5,435 bases of DNA from Actinomycetota bacterium (GCA_022865545.1 JALHTA010000223.1:1-5435); one strand, 5' to 3'; positions 1 to 5,435 are shown, counted from the stretch's first letter. Notes: generated from the letters alone by a model not told the origin. Numbers and translations: made by a program.

Positions 1-49
1 CAGGTATTCAGCAAAATAAAAAGTATAACATACCTCCTAATATTGATTA

Positions 50-55
50 TATAAT
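50..55 (+). promoter_or_regulatory. Possible -10 box for the glycosylase gene
   Basis: An exact TATAAT lies about 70 bases upstream of the GTG start at 124. No good -35 is present: the best candidate, ATAACA at 25-30, needs a 19-base spacer. The surrounding TTATATAATTT could equally be an archaeal TATA element or chance in AT-rich DNA. The rest of 1-123 shows no coding potential. Confidence 0.25.
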
Positions 56-110
56 TTCCTGGAATGGATCTTAATATTTATCCACCAGGAATAATATTTG
101 AGTAAAATAT

Positions 111-114
111 GGAG
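111..114 (+). promoter_or_regulatory. Ribosome binding site GGAG that decides a GTG start
   Basis: GGAG lies 9 bases before the GTG at 124 but 15 bases before the in-frame ATG at 130. The spacing favours GTG, and the resulting MRMW N-terminus fits the usual start of this glycosylase subfamily. Confidence 0.6.
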
Positions 115-123
115 TAAACCAAA

Positions 124-465
124 GTGAGAATGTGGGGCATTGACCCAAAAAAACTATGCAATCAACACCTATTAGGGGAGCACGTAGAAATGCACATGTT
201 TGTAGGTTGTATTAAAAAAGGGATCAGCTTAAAAGGATATTATGACAATAAATTAGTATGCACAGATTTAATAAAAAAAAGACACGATGATTTAATGGCC
301 GAGATGATTTCCAGAAGCATGAAGCATAACAGTCCAATTGTTGAAATAGATTTATTGGGGGATTTTAAATACGGTGAAATTGATATTGAAGCCAATATAA
401 ATGAATTAATAAGTCGTTGTTCGAAATGTAGAGATAGGTTACTTAGTGGAGCAACAAAAATTTAG
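124..465 (+). CDS. Pyrimidine dimer DNA glycosylase / endonuclease V-like protein
   Basis: This 113-residue protein resembles T4 endonuclease V (Pyr_excise family), which cuts the glycosyl bond of UV-induced pyrimidine dimers and then nicks the backbone by beta-elimination. Residues 14-22 (QHLLGEHVE) align without gaps to T4 residues 15-23 (QHLMAEYRE), so E22 corresponds to the catalytic Glu23. A second block at 51-64 (KKRHDDLMAEMISR) matches the T4 helix RKRQIELIAECLKR. The protein is shorter than the phage enzyme (138 residues) and ends in a CxxC-containing tail (C99, C102) that I believe is typical of the cellular subfamily. The GTG start is chosen from the RBS spacing and the MRMW N-terminus. 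It is oddly placed for T4-type chemistry, because residue 2 is Arg rather than Thr. It is monocistronic and followed by a long gap. The family call rests on remembered sequences, not a search. Confidence 0.72.
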   Translation: MRMWGIDPKKLCNQHLLGEHVEMHMFVGCIKKGISLKGYYDNKLVCTDLIKKRHDDLMAEMISRSMKHNSPIVEIDLLGDFKYGEIDIEANINELISRCSKCRDRLLSGATKI

Positions 466-689
466 ATTCTCTTACAATCAAATATTTATAGCCAAAAACA
501 ATATCATTCCAGTTACTTATGACAATCCTTTAGGCCCGCATTGACTTACGGGTATATAGCTCGTGTAAATGCAACTAAGGAATCAATTAAGTAAAAATAT
601 TATTAGGGTGATAACACTTCGATCAACTTATAGTGTAAAGTTTAAATCTGAAAAAATTAGGATTTACTGAATATTTATAATTTTTATTT

Positions 690-737
690 TATCACAACCT
701 TAAACACATCTTTTAAGCATTTTTAGTTTATAACTCG
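690..737 (+). repeat. Dispersed intergenic repeat, copy 1 (terminator-like)
   Basis: This 48-base element recurs at 1922, 2921 and 5194 in the same orientation. The invariant core is at 708-726 (ATCTTTTAAGCATTTTTAG). CTTAAA at 699-704 pairs perfectly with TTTAAG at 712-717 around a 7-base loop, and five T residues follow at 720-724. This is the outline of a weak intrinsic terminator. It lies 225 bases after the glycosylase stop and about 150 bases before the dehydrogenase, so its link to either gene is unclear. Confidence 0.85.
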
Positions 738-769
738 GCAACCGGCACAATTGCTTAAATCTATTTTAA

Positions 770-798
770 TTGCTACCATTAATAGTGTTGAATATAAT
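770..798 (+). promoter_or_regulatory. Sigma70-type promoter of the alcohol dehydrogenase gene
   Basis: TTGCTA (770-775, four of six consensus bases) and an exact TATAAT (793-798) are separated by 17 bases, the optimal spacing. Transcription would start near 805, giving a leader of about 85 bases before the ATG at 889. It lies just downstream of repeat copy 1. This is the best-formed promoter in the window. Confidence 0.45.
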
Positions 799-888
799 TT
801 CTAAAACTTTTTTTCATAATTTTTAGATGAAATTATACAAAAAGAAGTCCCCAGAGTATATTCAGCGTAGAATTTAGAAAGGCAGGTT

Positions 889-1908
889 ATGCAAATGCCT
901 TCTTTAACTATTCAGGGATATGCAACGAAATCGGTAGGACAACCCCTTGAGCCGTTTACGTATGAGTCTCCGGAATTGGGGGAAAATGATGTACGGGTTT
1001 CCATCAGCCATTGCGGAGTCTGTCATACTGACATTCATGCAATTGATGACTACTATGGAATAACTACCTTTCCATTTGTTCCCGGTCACGAGATAGTCGG
1101 TTATATATCAGCTGTGGGACACGCTGTATCTGGCATGAAGGTAGGAGACCGGGTTGCCATAGGGTGGCAGGGGCGTTCCTGCGGGAAATGCGAGTGGTGC
1201 TTGAAAGGAGAGGAACAACTCTGTATTGATATTGTCCAATCAGGAACATGGGTACCTTACGGAGGATTCTCATCCTCCGTTGTTGTAGATTACCGCTTCG
1301 CATATACACTGCCTGATGCTATGCCCTACGAGGTAGCTGCTGTTCTCACATGTGCCGGGATTACGGTTTACAACCCGCTTCGATTATACGCCACCCGGCC
1401 CGCTCAGAAGATCGGTATTATAAGTGTGGGGGGACTGGGTCATCTCGCAATACAGTTTGCACATGCCCTGGAGTATGAGGTAACCGCTATTTCCTCATCC
1501 CCGGAGAAGAAAAGGCAAGCCCTAGCCTTCGGCGCAGACAATTTTATTGTTTCGGATGACCAAACTAGCTTAAACCAACTTGAATACAACTTCGACCTGC
1601 TGCTTTGCACTGCTTCTGGTAAGATTAACTGGGGAGCGTTACTGGAGACGCTTAAGAAAAATGGGAGATTTATTCTAGTAGGTTTCCAGGATTTAGAGCT
1701 TAATTCAACTGATCTTGTAGCGCACCAATTATCTATTACTGGATCTTTTATAGGTAGTCGGGCCAGAATGCAGGAGATGTTCTCGTTTGCACAGGCTTAT
1801 GGGATCAAACCTGCTATCGAAATGATGCCCATGTCAAAGGTAAATGAAGCACTGCAAAGAGTGAAGGAAAATAAAGCTCGTTATAGGATCGTACTGGTCA
1901 ATAACTAA
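889..1908 (+). CDS. Zinc-dependent NADP(H) alcohol/aldehyde dehydrogenase (CAD/YahK group, MDR superfamily)
   Basis: A full-length (339 aa) medium-chain dehydrogenase that interconverts alcohols and aldehydes in the cytoplasm, in vivo probably as an aldehyde reductase; the substrate cannot be read from the sequence. Catalytic zinc ligands are C45 (in CGVCHTD), H67 (in PGHE) and C155. The structural zinc site is C98, C101, C104 and C112. The Rossmann motif GGLGHLA is at 181-187. The second strand ends at SSS (202-204) with no acidic residue, the pattern of NADP(H)-preferring members. The C-terminus (KARYRIVL) is typical of the group. The start follows AAAGG at 878-882 with 6 bases of spacing; the ATG two codons later is a weaker alternative. 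The gene is clearly more GC-rich than its neighbours (39 of 60 bases at 1141-1200) and sits between two near-identical repeat copies, suggesting acquisition from elsewhere. Confidence 0.9.
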   Translation: MQMPSLTIQGYATKSVGQPLEPFTYESPELGENDVRVSISHCGVCHTDIHAIDDYYGITTFPFVPGHEIVGYISAVGHAVSGMKVGDRVAIGWQGRSCGKCEWCLKGEEQLCIDIVQSGTWVPYGGFSSSVVVDYRFAYTLPDAMPYEVAAVLTCAGITVYNPLRLYATRPAQKIGIISVGGLGHLAIQFAHALEYEVTAISSSPEKKRQALAFGADNFIVSDDQTSLNQLEYNFDLLLCTASGKINWGALLETLKKNGRFILVGFQDLELNSTDLVAHQLSITGSFIGSRARMQEMFSFAQAYGIKPAIEMMPMSKVNEALQRVKENKARYRIVLVNN

Positions 1909-1921
1909 TGACAAAATATCT

Positions 1922-1962
1922 TATCACAACCTCAAACACATCTTTTAAGCATTTTTAGTTTA
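1922..1962 (+). repeat. Dispersed intergenic repeat, copy 2 (terminator-like)
   Basis: It begins 14 bases after the dehydrogenase stop and matches copy 1 at 40 of 41 positions, with the invariant core at 1940-1958. The stem CTCAAA/TTTAAG (1931-1936 with 1944-1949) has one mismatch, and a T-run follows at 1952-1956. The 3' end departs from the family after GTTTA: the usual TAACT appears 8 bases later, as if a short insertion had occurred. Its position directly after the stop is what a transcript-end element should have. Confidence 0.85.
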
Positions 1963-2052
1963 AAAAATCCTAACTTAAGAACTGGACTCATGATTGGGGA
2001 AAAGTCACTTTACCAGAGTATTCCAAAGTATTAATTGAGGTAAGGATAGTAG

Positions 2053-2058
2053 TATAAT
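2053..2058 (+). promoter_or_regulatory. Possible -10 box for the flavoprotein gene
   Basis: An exact TATAAT lies 36 bases before the ATG at 2095. The best -35 candidate at normal spacing (TTAATT, 2031-2036) is poor, so this is a weak call in AT-rich DNA. Confidence 0.25.
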
Positions 2059-2094
2059 AGAATAGAACCGAGAATTTATGATAGAAAAAATATT

Positions 2095-2784
2095 ATGAAA
2101 TTAACATTAATTAAAAAAATAAAAGAGTCAAAAGACTCATTTTCATTTATTTTCAAATCTGAAAAAGAACTTTTATGGAAACCTGGACAGTGTATTTTCT
2201 ATAAGATTCCTCATGAAAACCCGGATGATAGGGGGACTACCAGACCTTTTTCTATATCCTCTGCTCCATTCGAAAAAAATATAATGCTCACCTCAAAGTT
2301 TGATTTTGAAAAAGGCAGTTCCTTCAAAAGAGCTCTTTTTGCTCTAAAAGAGGGTGACATGGTAGAAGCCTTTGACTTGAGGGGTAATTTTGTCATAAAA
2401 AACAGCAAGAATAAATTAGTCTTTCTAGCTGGAGGTGTCGGCATCACACCATTCCGCTCAATACTACTAGATTTAGAATATAAGAGAAAAGATCTTGAAG
2501 TAACACTGTTTTATGGCAACAAGGATAATGACATTATTTTTAAAGATACTCTTGATAAACTGGCGAATAATCATGATTGGCTGAATATTCATTATATTTT
2601 AGAACCTCAATTTATAGATAGTGATATTTTAAGAAAGCATATAAAGGACCTTTATAATTGTTTTTACTTTATATCAGGACCTTTAAAAATGGTACAGATC
2701 ATGAAGGAGATGCTGCTGAAAATGAACATCGAAAGTAAAAATATAATAGAAGATTACTTCCCTGGATATTCGGATAAAAAATAA
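2095..2784 (+). CDS. Ferredoxin-NADP reductase-like FAD oxidoreductase
   Basis: A 229-residue two-domain flavoprotein of the ferredoxin-NADP reductase superfamily that would pass electrons between NAD(P)H and a one-electron carrier in the cytoplasm. The N-terminal FAD barrel carries RPFS at 50-53 (the RxYS flavin motif) and a GSSF phosphate-binding turn at 74-77. The C-terminal nucleotide domain carries GGVGITP at 113-119. Near the C-terminus, ISGP (193-196) replaces the usual CGP and lacks its cysteine. The tail EDYFPGY resembles other stand-alone short reductases. No C-terminal 2Fe-2S cysteines are present, which argues against a PyrK subunit or a phenol hydroxylase-type reductase. No ferredoxin, rubredoxin or other partner is encoded in the window, so the electron partner is unknown. 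No clear Shine-Dalgarno precedes the ATG; it was chosen because KLTLIKKIKESKD is a normal first strand of the fold. Confidence 0.82.
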   Translation: MKLTLIKKIKESKDSFSFIFKSEKELLWKPGQCIFYKIPHENPDDRGTTRPFSISSAPFEKNIMLTSKFDFEKGSSFKRALFALKEGDMVEAFDLRGNFVIKNSKNKLVFLAGGVGITPFRSILLDLEYKRKDLEVTLFYGNKDNDIIFKDTLDKLANNHDWLNIHYILEPQFIDSDILRKHIKDLYNCFYFISGPLKMVQIMKEMLLKMNIESKNIIEDYFPGYSDKK

Positions 2785-2920
2785 TAAAAGATTTATTAGG
2801 AAGTAGACCAGTATATCCTTTCTACATTCTTCATTTCAGTTTTTGAAATTAATTCCTGGTACCTTATTTTCAGTTTAGATATTCTATGATAATAAAAATG
2901 AAAAATAGTAACTAATATCT

Positions 2921-2968
2921 TCACACAACCTTAAACATATCTTTTAAGCATTTTTAGATTATAACTCG
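2921..2968 (+). repeat. Dispersed intergenic repeat, copy 3 (terminator-like)
   Basis: The invariant 19-base core is at 2939-2957. The stem CTTAAA (2930-2935) pairs perfectly with TTTAAG (2943-2948) around a 7-base loop, and TTTTT follows at 2951-2955. The ATAACTCG end matches copy 1. It lies 137 bases after the flavoprotein stop, further than copies 2 and 4 lie from their genes. Confidence 0.85.
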
Positions 2969-3053
2969 ACTTCTTTTGAGACATTGTCCAAACCCGATCC
3001 TGATACTGCAGCTAGGCACGGTATTAGATTTATCAAAGGACTATAGATTAAAC

Positions 3054-3081
3054 TGAGTTTATAACGAAACTTCCAAACTCA
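3054..3081 (+). other. Inverted repeat (7-bp stem) upstream of the operon
   Basis: TGAGTTT (3054-3060) is complementary to AAACTCA (3075-3081) across a 14-base loop. A perfect 10-base palindrome, ATTTATAAAT, follows at 3086-3095, just upstream of the -10 box. It could be a terminator stem for upstream transcription or an operator; at this base composition it could also be chance. Confidence 0.3.
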
Positions 3082-3115
3082 ATATATTTATAAATTTTTC
3101 GATACTTCCACGGAA

Positions 3116-3124
3116 TGTTATAAT
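3116..3124 (+). promoter_or_regulatory. Extended -10 promoter (TGnTATAAT) for the two-gene operon
   Basis: TG at 3116-3117 precedes an exact TATAAT at 3119-3124 by one base, the extended -10 arrangement that can work without a good -35. No convincing -35 is present. Transcription would start near 3131, about 30 bases before the TTG start at 3162. Confidence 0.4.
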
Positions 3125-3161
3125 ACTTAATCAGATCAATATTTAAAATGATGAGAAGATA

Positions 3162-3800
3162 TTGCAGACTAAAAAGAGAATATTAATAACCATTTTTTCA
3201 ATTATATCCATCCTGGTTGGTTTGTCCGGAGTTATTCTTTCTTTTGGGGGTATTTTTATCCTAAACTCCCATAAAAAAGATTTTGACAATATCAGTGATC
3301 TAAGCCTATCAGTCGGTAGAGCTATTGAGGATACATCTCAAATGTTAAAAAACTCAGATGATACTTCCGAGCATATTGCAGAGAGTATAAGGATTACCAA
3401 TAATACGATTAGTTATGCATCAGAAATATCTTATGATTCAGGAATAGCTTTTAACCAGGTTGCAGGGTTGGTAGGTTTTGAGATCTTAGGATACCAGCTT
3501 TTCGGTGATGCAGGAGAATATTTTAGCGATATAGGGAGGAATTTGATAGGTCTTTCTGAAGAGTTAAGCACAGCACAGGGTAACCTTGAAACAAATGCTT
3601 CCGATCTTGAAAGAATAGGGAAGGACCTTGAAAACATATCAGAAGAACTTGGAGTCGTATCCGCCAGATTCAATCAGACAATAGAATTTTTTAACATTTA
3701 TAACGTTGTAACTGCCATCAAATATCTTTTAGTTTATGTAGGCATACTTAATATAGTCTTTATTCTAAATGGGATTATATTTTTGACTCTAAGGGGATGA
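3162..3800 (+). CDS. Two-TM membrane protein with helical extracytoplasmic domain, function unknown
   Basis: I do not recognise a named family. The 212-residue protein begins with a basic MQTKKR, then a transmembrane helix at about 7-34. Roughly 145 polar, helix-favouring residues follow (no proline between 35 and 180; heptad-like stretches at 45-90 and 125-172), then a second transmembrane helix at about 181-208. Positive-inside reasoning puts both termini in the cytoplasm and the helical domain outside. A hydrophobic, glycine-containing stretch (about 97-115) interrupts the helical domain and could be a membrane-touching hairpin or a core helix. The TTG start at 3162 is chosen because the first transmembrane helix follows at once and the next in-frame Met is residue 61; the RBS (GAGAAG, 3153-3158) is weak. 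The stop overlaps the next gene's ATG by four bases, implying co-translation. MCP-like signalling has no support, since no HAMP or signalling domain is present. Confidence 0.7.
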   Translation: MQTKKRILITIFSIISILVGLSGVILSFGGIFILNSHKKDFDNISDLSLSVGRAIEDTSQMLKNSDDTSEHIAESIRITNNTISYASEISYDSGIAFNQVAGLVGFEILGYQLFGDAGEYFSDIGRNLIGLSEELSTAQGNLETNASDLERIGKDLENISEELGVVSARFNQTIEFFNIYNVVTAIKYLLVYVGILNIVFILNGIIFLTLRG

Positions 3801-5179
3801 TTTGGTATATATGGAGAATTCTTCAATATATAATCAATAGCATTCCAAAAATTATCACTATTAATTTACTTAATATGGGTAAGAAAATTTTTAAAATATC
3901 TTCTTTTCTAATAACTGTTATTTTTTTCTTTTCAATATCCTCATGTGGTATTACAGAAACTCAACCAGAAGGAGTGAAACAGGTTGGAGAAACCGCAGAA
4001 GAAGTCGTAATAGCGAGAGATAACATAATTGAAGAAGAGCTTAATCCAATACAAGAAAAATTAAATAAGATAGAAGCTCAATATTCTTCAAAGTTAAGGC
4101 AAAAAATAGAATCAGTTTCAGATGAAAAATATAGGCAAGCGATACTAGATGATGATGCGGCAATAGACGCAATCAATTTCTTTAATGATTATGGCTATGC
4201 TGATTTATTGTTGGATAAAAAAATAGCTTTGCAGGAATTTGGTCTTGTTAAATTATATGACATACTTAAAAATTATAATAAAGAAATAATAGAAGATTAT
4301 ATAAAAAATGTAACAGATCCAAGAAATGATAATGCAATTGCTTTTATAGTTACAAATAATATTGAAGATATTGCAACAGGTTTTTCTGCTTTTATTGCCC
4401 TTAATTTTAATATACCTTATTTTATAATTTCATATAAAGATGGTTCAGTATTCGATTCAGGGACAAATTTAACATTGGATGAGATAGATGAGGACTGGAA
4501 AACAAAAGGGATATATCCATATCTTTCTCCTTTTATTGAAGAATTGAATAATTCGAGAGCTTATGGAGAAACGGAAAATATAAAAATAGATAAAACAAAA
4601 GAGGAAATATTAGATTATCTTAAGAAACTTCTAAAGCAGTATGGTTGTATTTATTTTTTCTCTAACGGGCATGAGAATAGTTCCTCCTTTTTAATTATAT
4701 ATTCTTCAGAAGTGGTTGAAAAACTTTCATCTTTTGAGTTATATGAAGCAATATCTGCTACACAAGGAAACATTATATTCAAAAGAATAGGGAATAATTG
4801 TGGTGATGGTTTTGATATAGGCTTAAATTCATATCTGGCTAAAGAAGATGATATATCTTTTTCTTTATTATCTTCATCAAAAGGTAAGAAACTGAACATG
4901 TCACCAAATATTCTGGACGCAATAGCTTTTTCAATGGAATATTCAGAAACAGATTTGGTGACTATTGAAGAATTAAAAAAATTAGGAAAAGGTGAAGAAA
5001 GAGTTGAAACCTATGTGCAAAATAAAAGATCAATAGACTCTTTTGAAACAAGTATACCTGATTATAAGATGGAGTTAGACTCAGGTGGACCAGCAGACTT
5101 TGAGCCTGAATTAAGAACTAATACAAAAGATAAAAGTATATTTTATATAAAGTTAAATTATTTTAGAATTAGCAATTGA
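3797..5179 (+). CDS. Predicted envelope lipoprotein with a divergent caspase/legumain-like (clan CD) domain
   Basis: No confident family match for this 460-residue protein. Residues 27-50 form a lipoprotein-type signal peptide ending in ISSC (C50). A charged helical region follows (about 62-175). The rest reads like a clan CD peptidase fold: strand AFIVTNN (182-188), helix ATGFSAFIALNF, a turn, then IDKTKEEILDYLKKLLKQYG leading into strand CIYFFSNGHE with H292. Next come SSFELYEAIS, strand NIIFKRIGNNCGDG with C335, and a later strand ISFSLLSS (353-360). The 43-residue His-to-Cys spacing and order fit caspases, metacaspases and legumains. However, the glycine after the His is Glu, and the Cys context is NNCGDG rather than D-C-x-S-G, so it may be an inactive relative. 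The ATG at 3797 overlaps the previous stop (ATGA), suggesting coupling, but AAGGGG abuts it with no spacing; ATG 3875 is a serious alternative start. The fold assignment is inference. Confidence 0.6.
   Translation: MIWYIWRILQYIINSIPKIITINLLNMGKKIFKISSFLITVIFFFSISSCGITETQPEGVKQVGETAEEVVIARDNIIEEELNPIQEKLNKIEAQYSSKLRQKIESVSDEKYRQAILDDDAAIDAINFFNDYGYADLLLDKKIALQEFGLVKLYDILKNYNKEIIEDYIKNVTDPRNDNAIAFIVTNNIEDIATGFSAFIALNFNIPYFIISYKDGSVFDSGTNLTLDEIDEDWKTKGIYPYLSPFIEELNNSRAYGETENIKIDKTKEEILDYLKKLLKQYGCIYFFSNGHENSSSFLIIYSSEVVEKLSSFELYEAISATQGNIIFKRIGNNCGDGFDIGLNSYLAKEDDISFSLLSSSKGKKLNMSPNILDAIAFSMEYSETDLVTIEELKKLGKGEERVETYVQNKRSIDSFETSIPDYKMELDSGGPADFEPELRTNTKDKSIFYIKLNYFRISN
3875..3946 (+). other. 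Lipoprotein signal peptide and lipobox within the lipoprotein gene
   Basis: Starting at Met27 of the long ORF, the sequence has a basic n-region (MGKKIFK), a hydrophobic core (FLITVIFFF) and a lipobox ISS-C, with Cys at 3944-3946. This is the proportion of a normal type II signal peptide. If translation began at 3797 instead, the n-region would carry an unusual 26-residue hydrophobic extension. No Shine-Dalgarno precedes 3875, though TATATAAT at 3827-3834 could be a local promoter. Confidence 0.55.
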
Positions 5180-5193
5180 AAAAATATTTGTCC

Positions 5194-5241
5194 TATCACA
5201 AGTTTAAACAAATCTTTTAAGCATTTTTAGATTATAACTTC
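5194..5241 (+). repeat. Dispersed intergenic repeat, copy 4 (terminator-like)
   Basis: It begins 15 bases after the lipoprotein stop, with the invariant core at 5212-5230. The left arm is changed to TTTAAA (5203-5208) and still pairs with TTTAAG (5216-5221) through one T-G wobble; T residues follow at 5224-5228. The 3' end ATTATAACT matches copy 3. As with copy 2, its position is that of a transcript-end element. From 5242 to the window end I see no convincing gene. Confidence 0.85.
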
Positions 5242-5435
5242 ATAGTAACTTCAGTTTAATATTATTGCATTAACAATCGATTCTTATTCATCTCGGAAAA
5301 ACATGATAATCCGTGTTGATATTCAGGTCATAAGATTAAATAAATAATTTAAGGTATGCTAAATAAAATGATAAACTTCATACTTAATAAAACACTGTAA
5401 ATTAGTAGCGATGGAAGATTCAGAAAAAAGTAGCA

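Larger units (their letters stand above)
466..888. other. Gene-free intergenic stretch
   Basis: No plausible ORF or recognisable RNA gene is seen on either strand across these 423 bases. The 3' half holds the first copy of the dispersed repeat (690-737) and a probable promoter for the dehydrogenase (770-798). The 5' half (466-689) has one short GC-richer patch around 533-575 with a 4-bp CCCG/CGGG pairing. I cannot assign it a role. Confidence 0.6.
2785..3161. other. Gene-free intergenic stretch
   Basis: These 377 bases show no plausible ORF on either strand. They contain repeat copy 3 (2921-2968), a 7-bp hairpin (3054-3081) followed by an AT-rich palindrome, and an extended -10 promoter (3116-3124) for the operon that follows. 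Between 2785 and 2920 I see only AT-rich sequence with no clear signal. Confidence 0.6.

Noticed and set aside
29..38. Perfect AGGAGGT on the minus strand (ACCTCCT at 32-38) suggesting a divergent gene leaving the window
   Set aside because: The minus-strand ATG directly abuts it with no spacing and the frame stops after seven codons; other starts are too far away or off-window.
533..575. GC-richer patch with a CCCG/CGGG pairing, possibly a tRNA-like remnant or small RNA
   Set aside because: The stem is only 4 bp, there is no acceptor stem or cloverleaf, and no T-run follows.
904..1309. Minus-strand ORFs inside the dehydrogenase gene
   Set aside because: They are antisense shadows of a strongly supported gene, with no recognisable motifs or ribosome binding sites.
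2078..2098. Six-residue leader ORF (MIEKIL) whose stop overlaps the flavoprotein start
   Set aside because: There is no clear ribosome binding site and no attenuator structure; a short ORF like this is expected by chance.
690..5241. Integron-like cassette array, since unrelated genes are separated by similar repeats
   Set aside because: The repeats lack paired RYYYAAC / GTTRRRY core sites, are shorter and far more uniform than attC sites, some lie more than 100 bases from the preceding gene, and no integrase is present.
690..5241. CRISPR array
   Set aside because: The repeats are separated by whole genes of about 1 to 2.2 kb, not by short spacers, and no cas gene is present.
5411..5435. Start of a + strand gene (MEDSEKSS) cut by the window end
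   Set aside because: Only eight codons are visible, with no Shine-Dalgarno and no convincing promoter, so a real gene cannot be told from chance.

Overview
The window reads as ordinary chromosome from an AT-rich prokaryote. A bacterium is more likely than an archaeon, but this is not settled. For a bacterium: a lipoprotein-type signal peptide ending in ISSC, Shine-Dalgarno sequences ahead of the first two genes, GTG and TTG starts, and an exact TATAAT hexamer upstream of four genes. ATA (Ile) and AGA/AGG (Arg) codons dominate, which fits AT-rich anaerobic bacteria but also many methanogens. I cannot name the organism. All five genes are on the + strand, and roughly a quarter of the window is non-coding.

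Layout: (1) 124-465, a small T4 endonuclease V-like pyrimidine-dimer glycosylase. (2) 466-888, a gene-free stretch with a 48-base repeat and a probable promoter. (3) 889-1908, a zinc-dependent, NADP(H)-type alcohol dehydrogenase of the CAD/YahK group, visibly more GC-rich than everything around it. (4) 2095-2784, a ferredoxin-NADP reductase-like flavoprotein. (5) 2785-3161, a gene-free stretch with another repeat copy, a hairpin and an extended -10 promoter. (6) 3162-3800 and 3797-5179, a two-gene operon with a 4-base ATGA overlap. It encodes a two-TM protein with a helical extracytoplasmic domain and a predicted lipoprotein. The lipoprotein's C-terminal half has the strand/His/Cys layout of a divergent caspase/legumain-type (clan CD) fold. 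(7) 5180-5435, a non-coding tail starting with the fourth repeat copy.

The most striking non-coding feature is a repeat of about 48 bases. It occurs four times in the same orientation, always between transcription units (690-737, 1922-1962, 2921-2968, 5194-5241). All four copies share an invariant 19-base core, and each can form a short AT hairpin followed by a T-run, so a transcript-end role is likely. The two copies flanking the GC-rich dehydrogenase match at 40 of 41 positions.

The first three genes (DNA repair, aldehyde/alcohol redox, flavin electron transfer) show no obvious shared pathway. The last two probably work together at the cell envelope. That pair, together with the repeat family, is the best candidate here for something undescribed.
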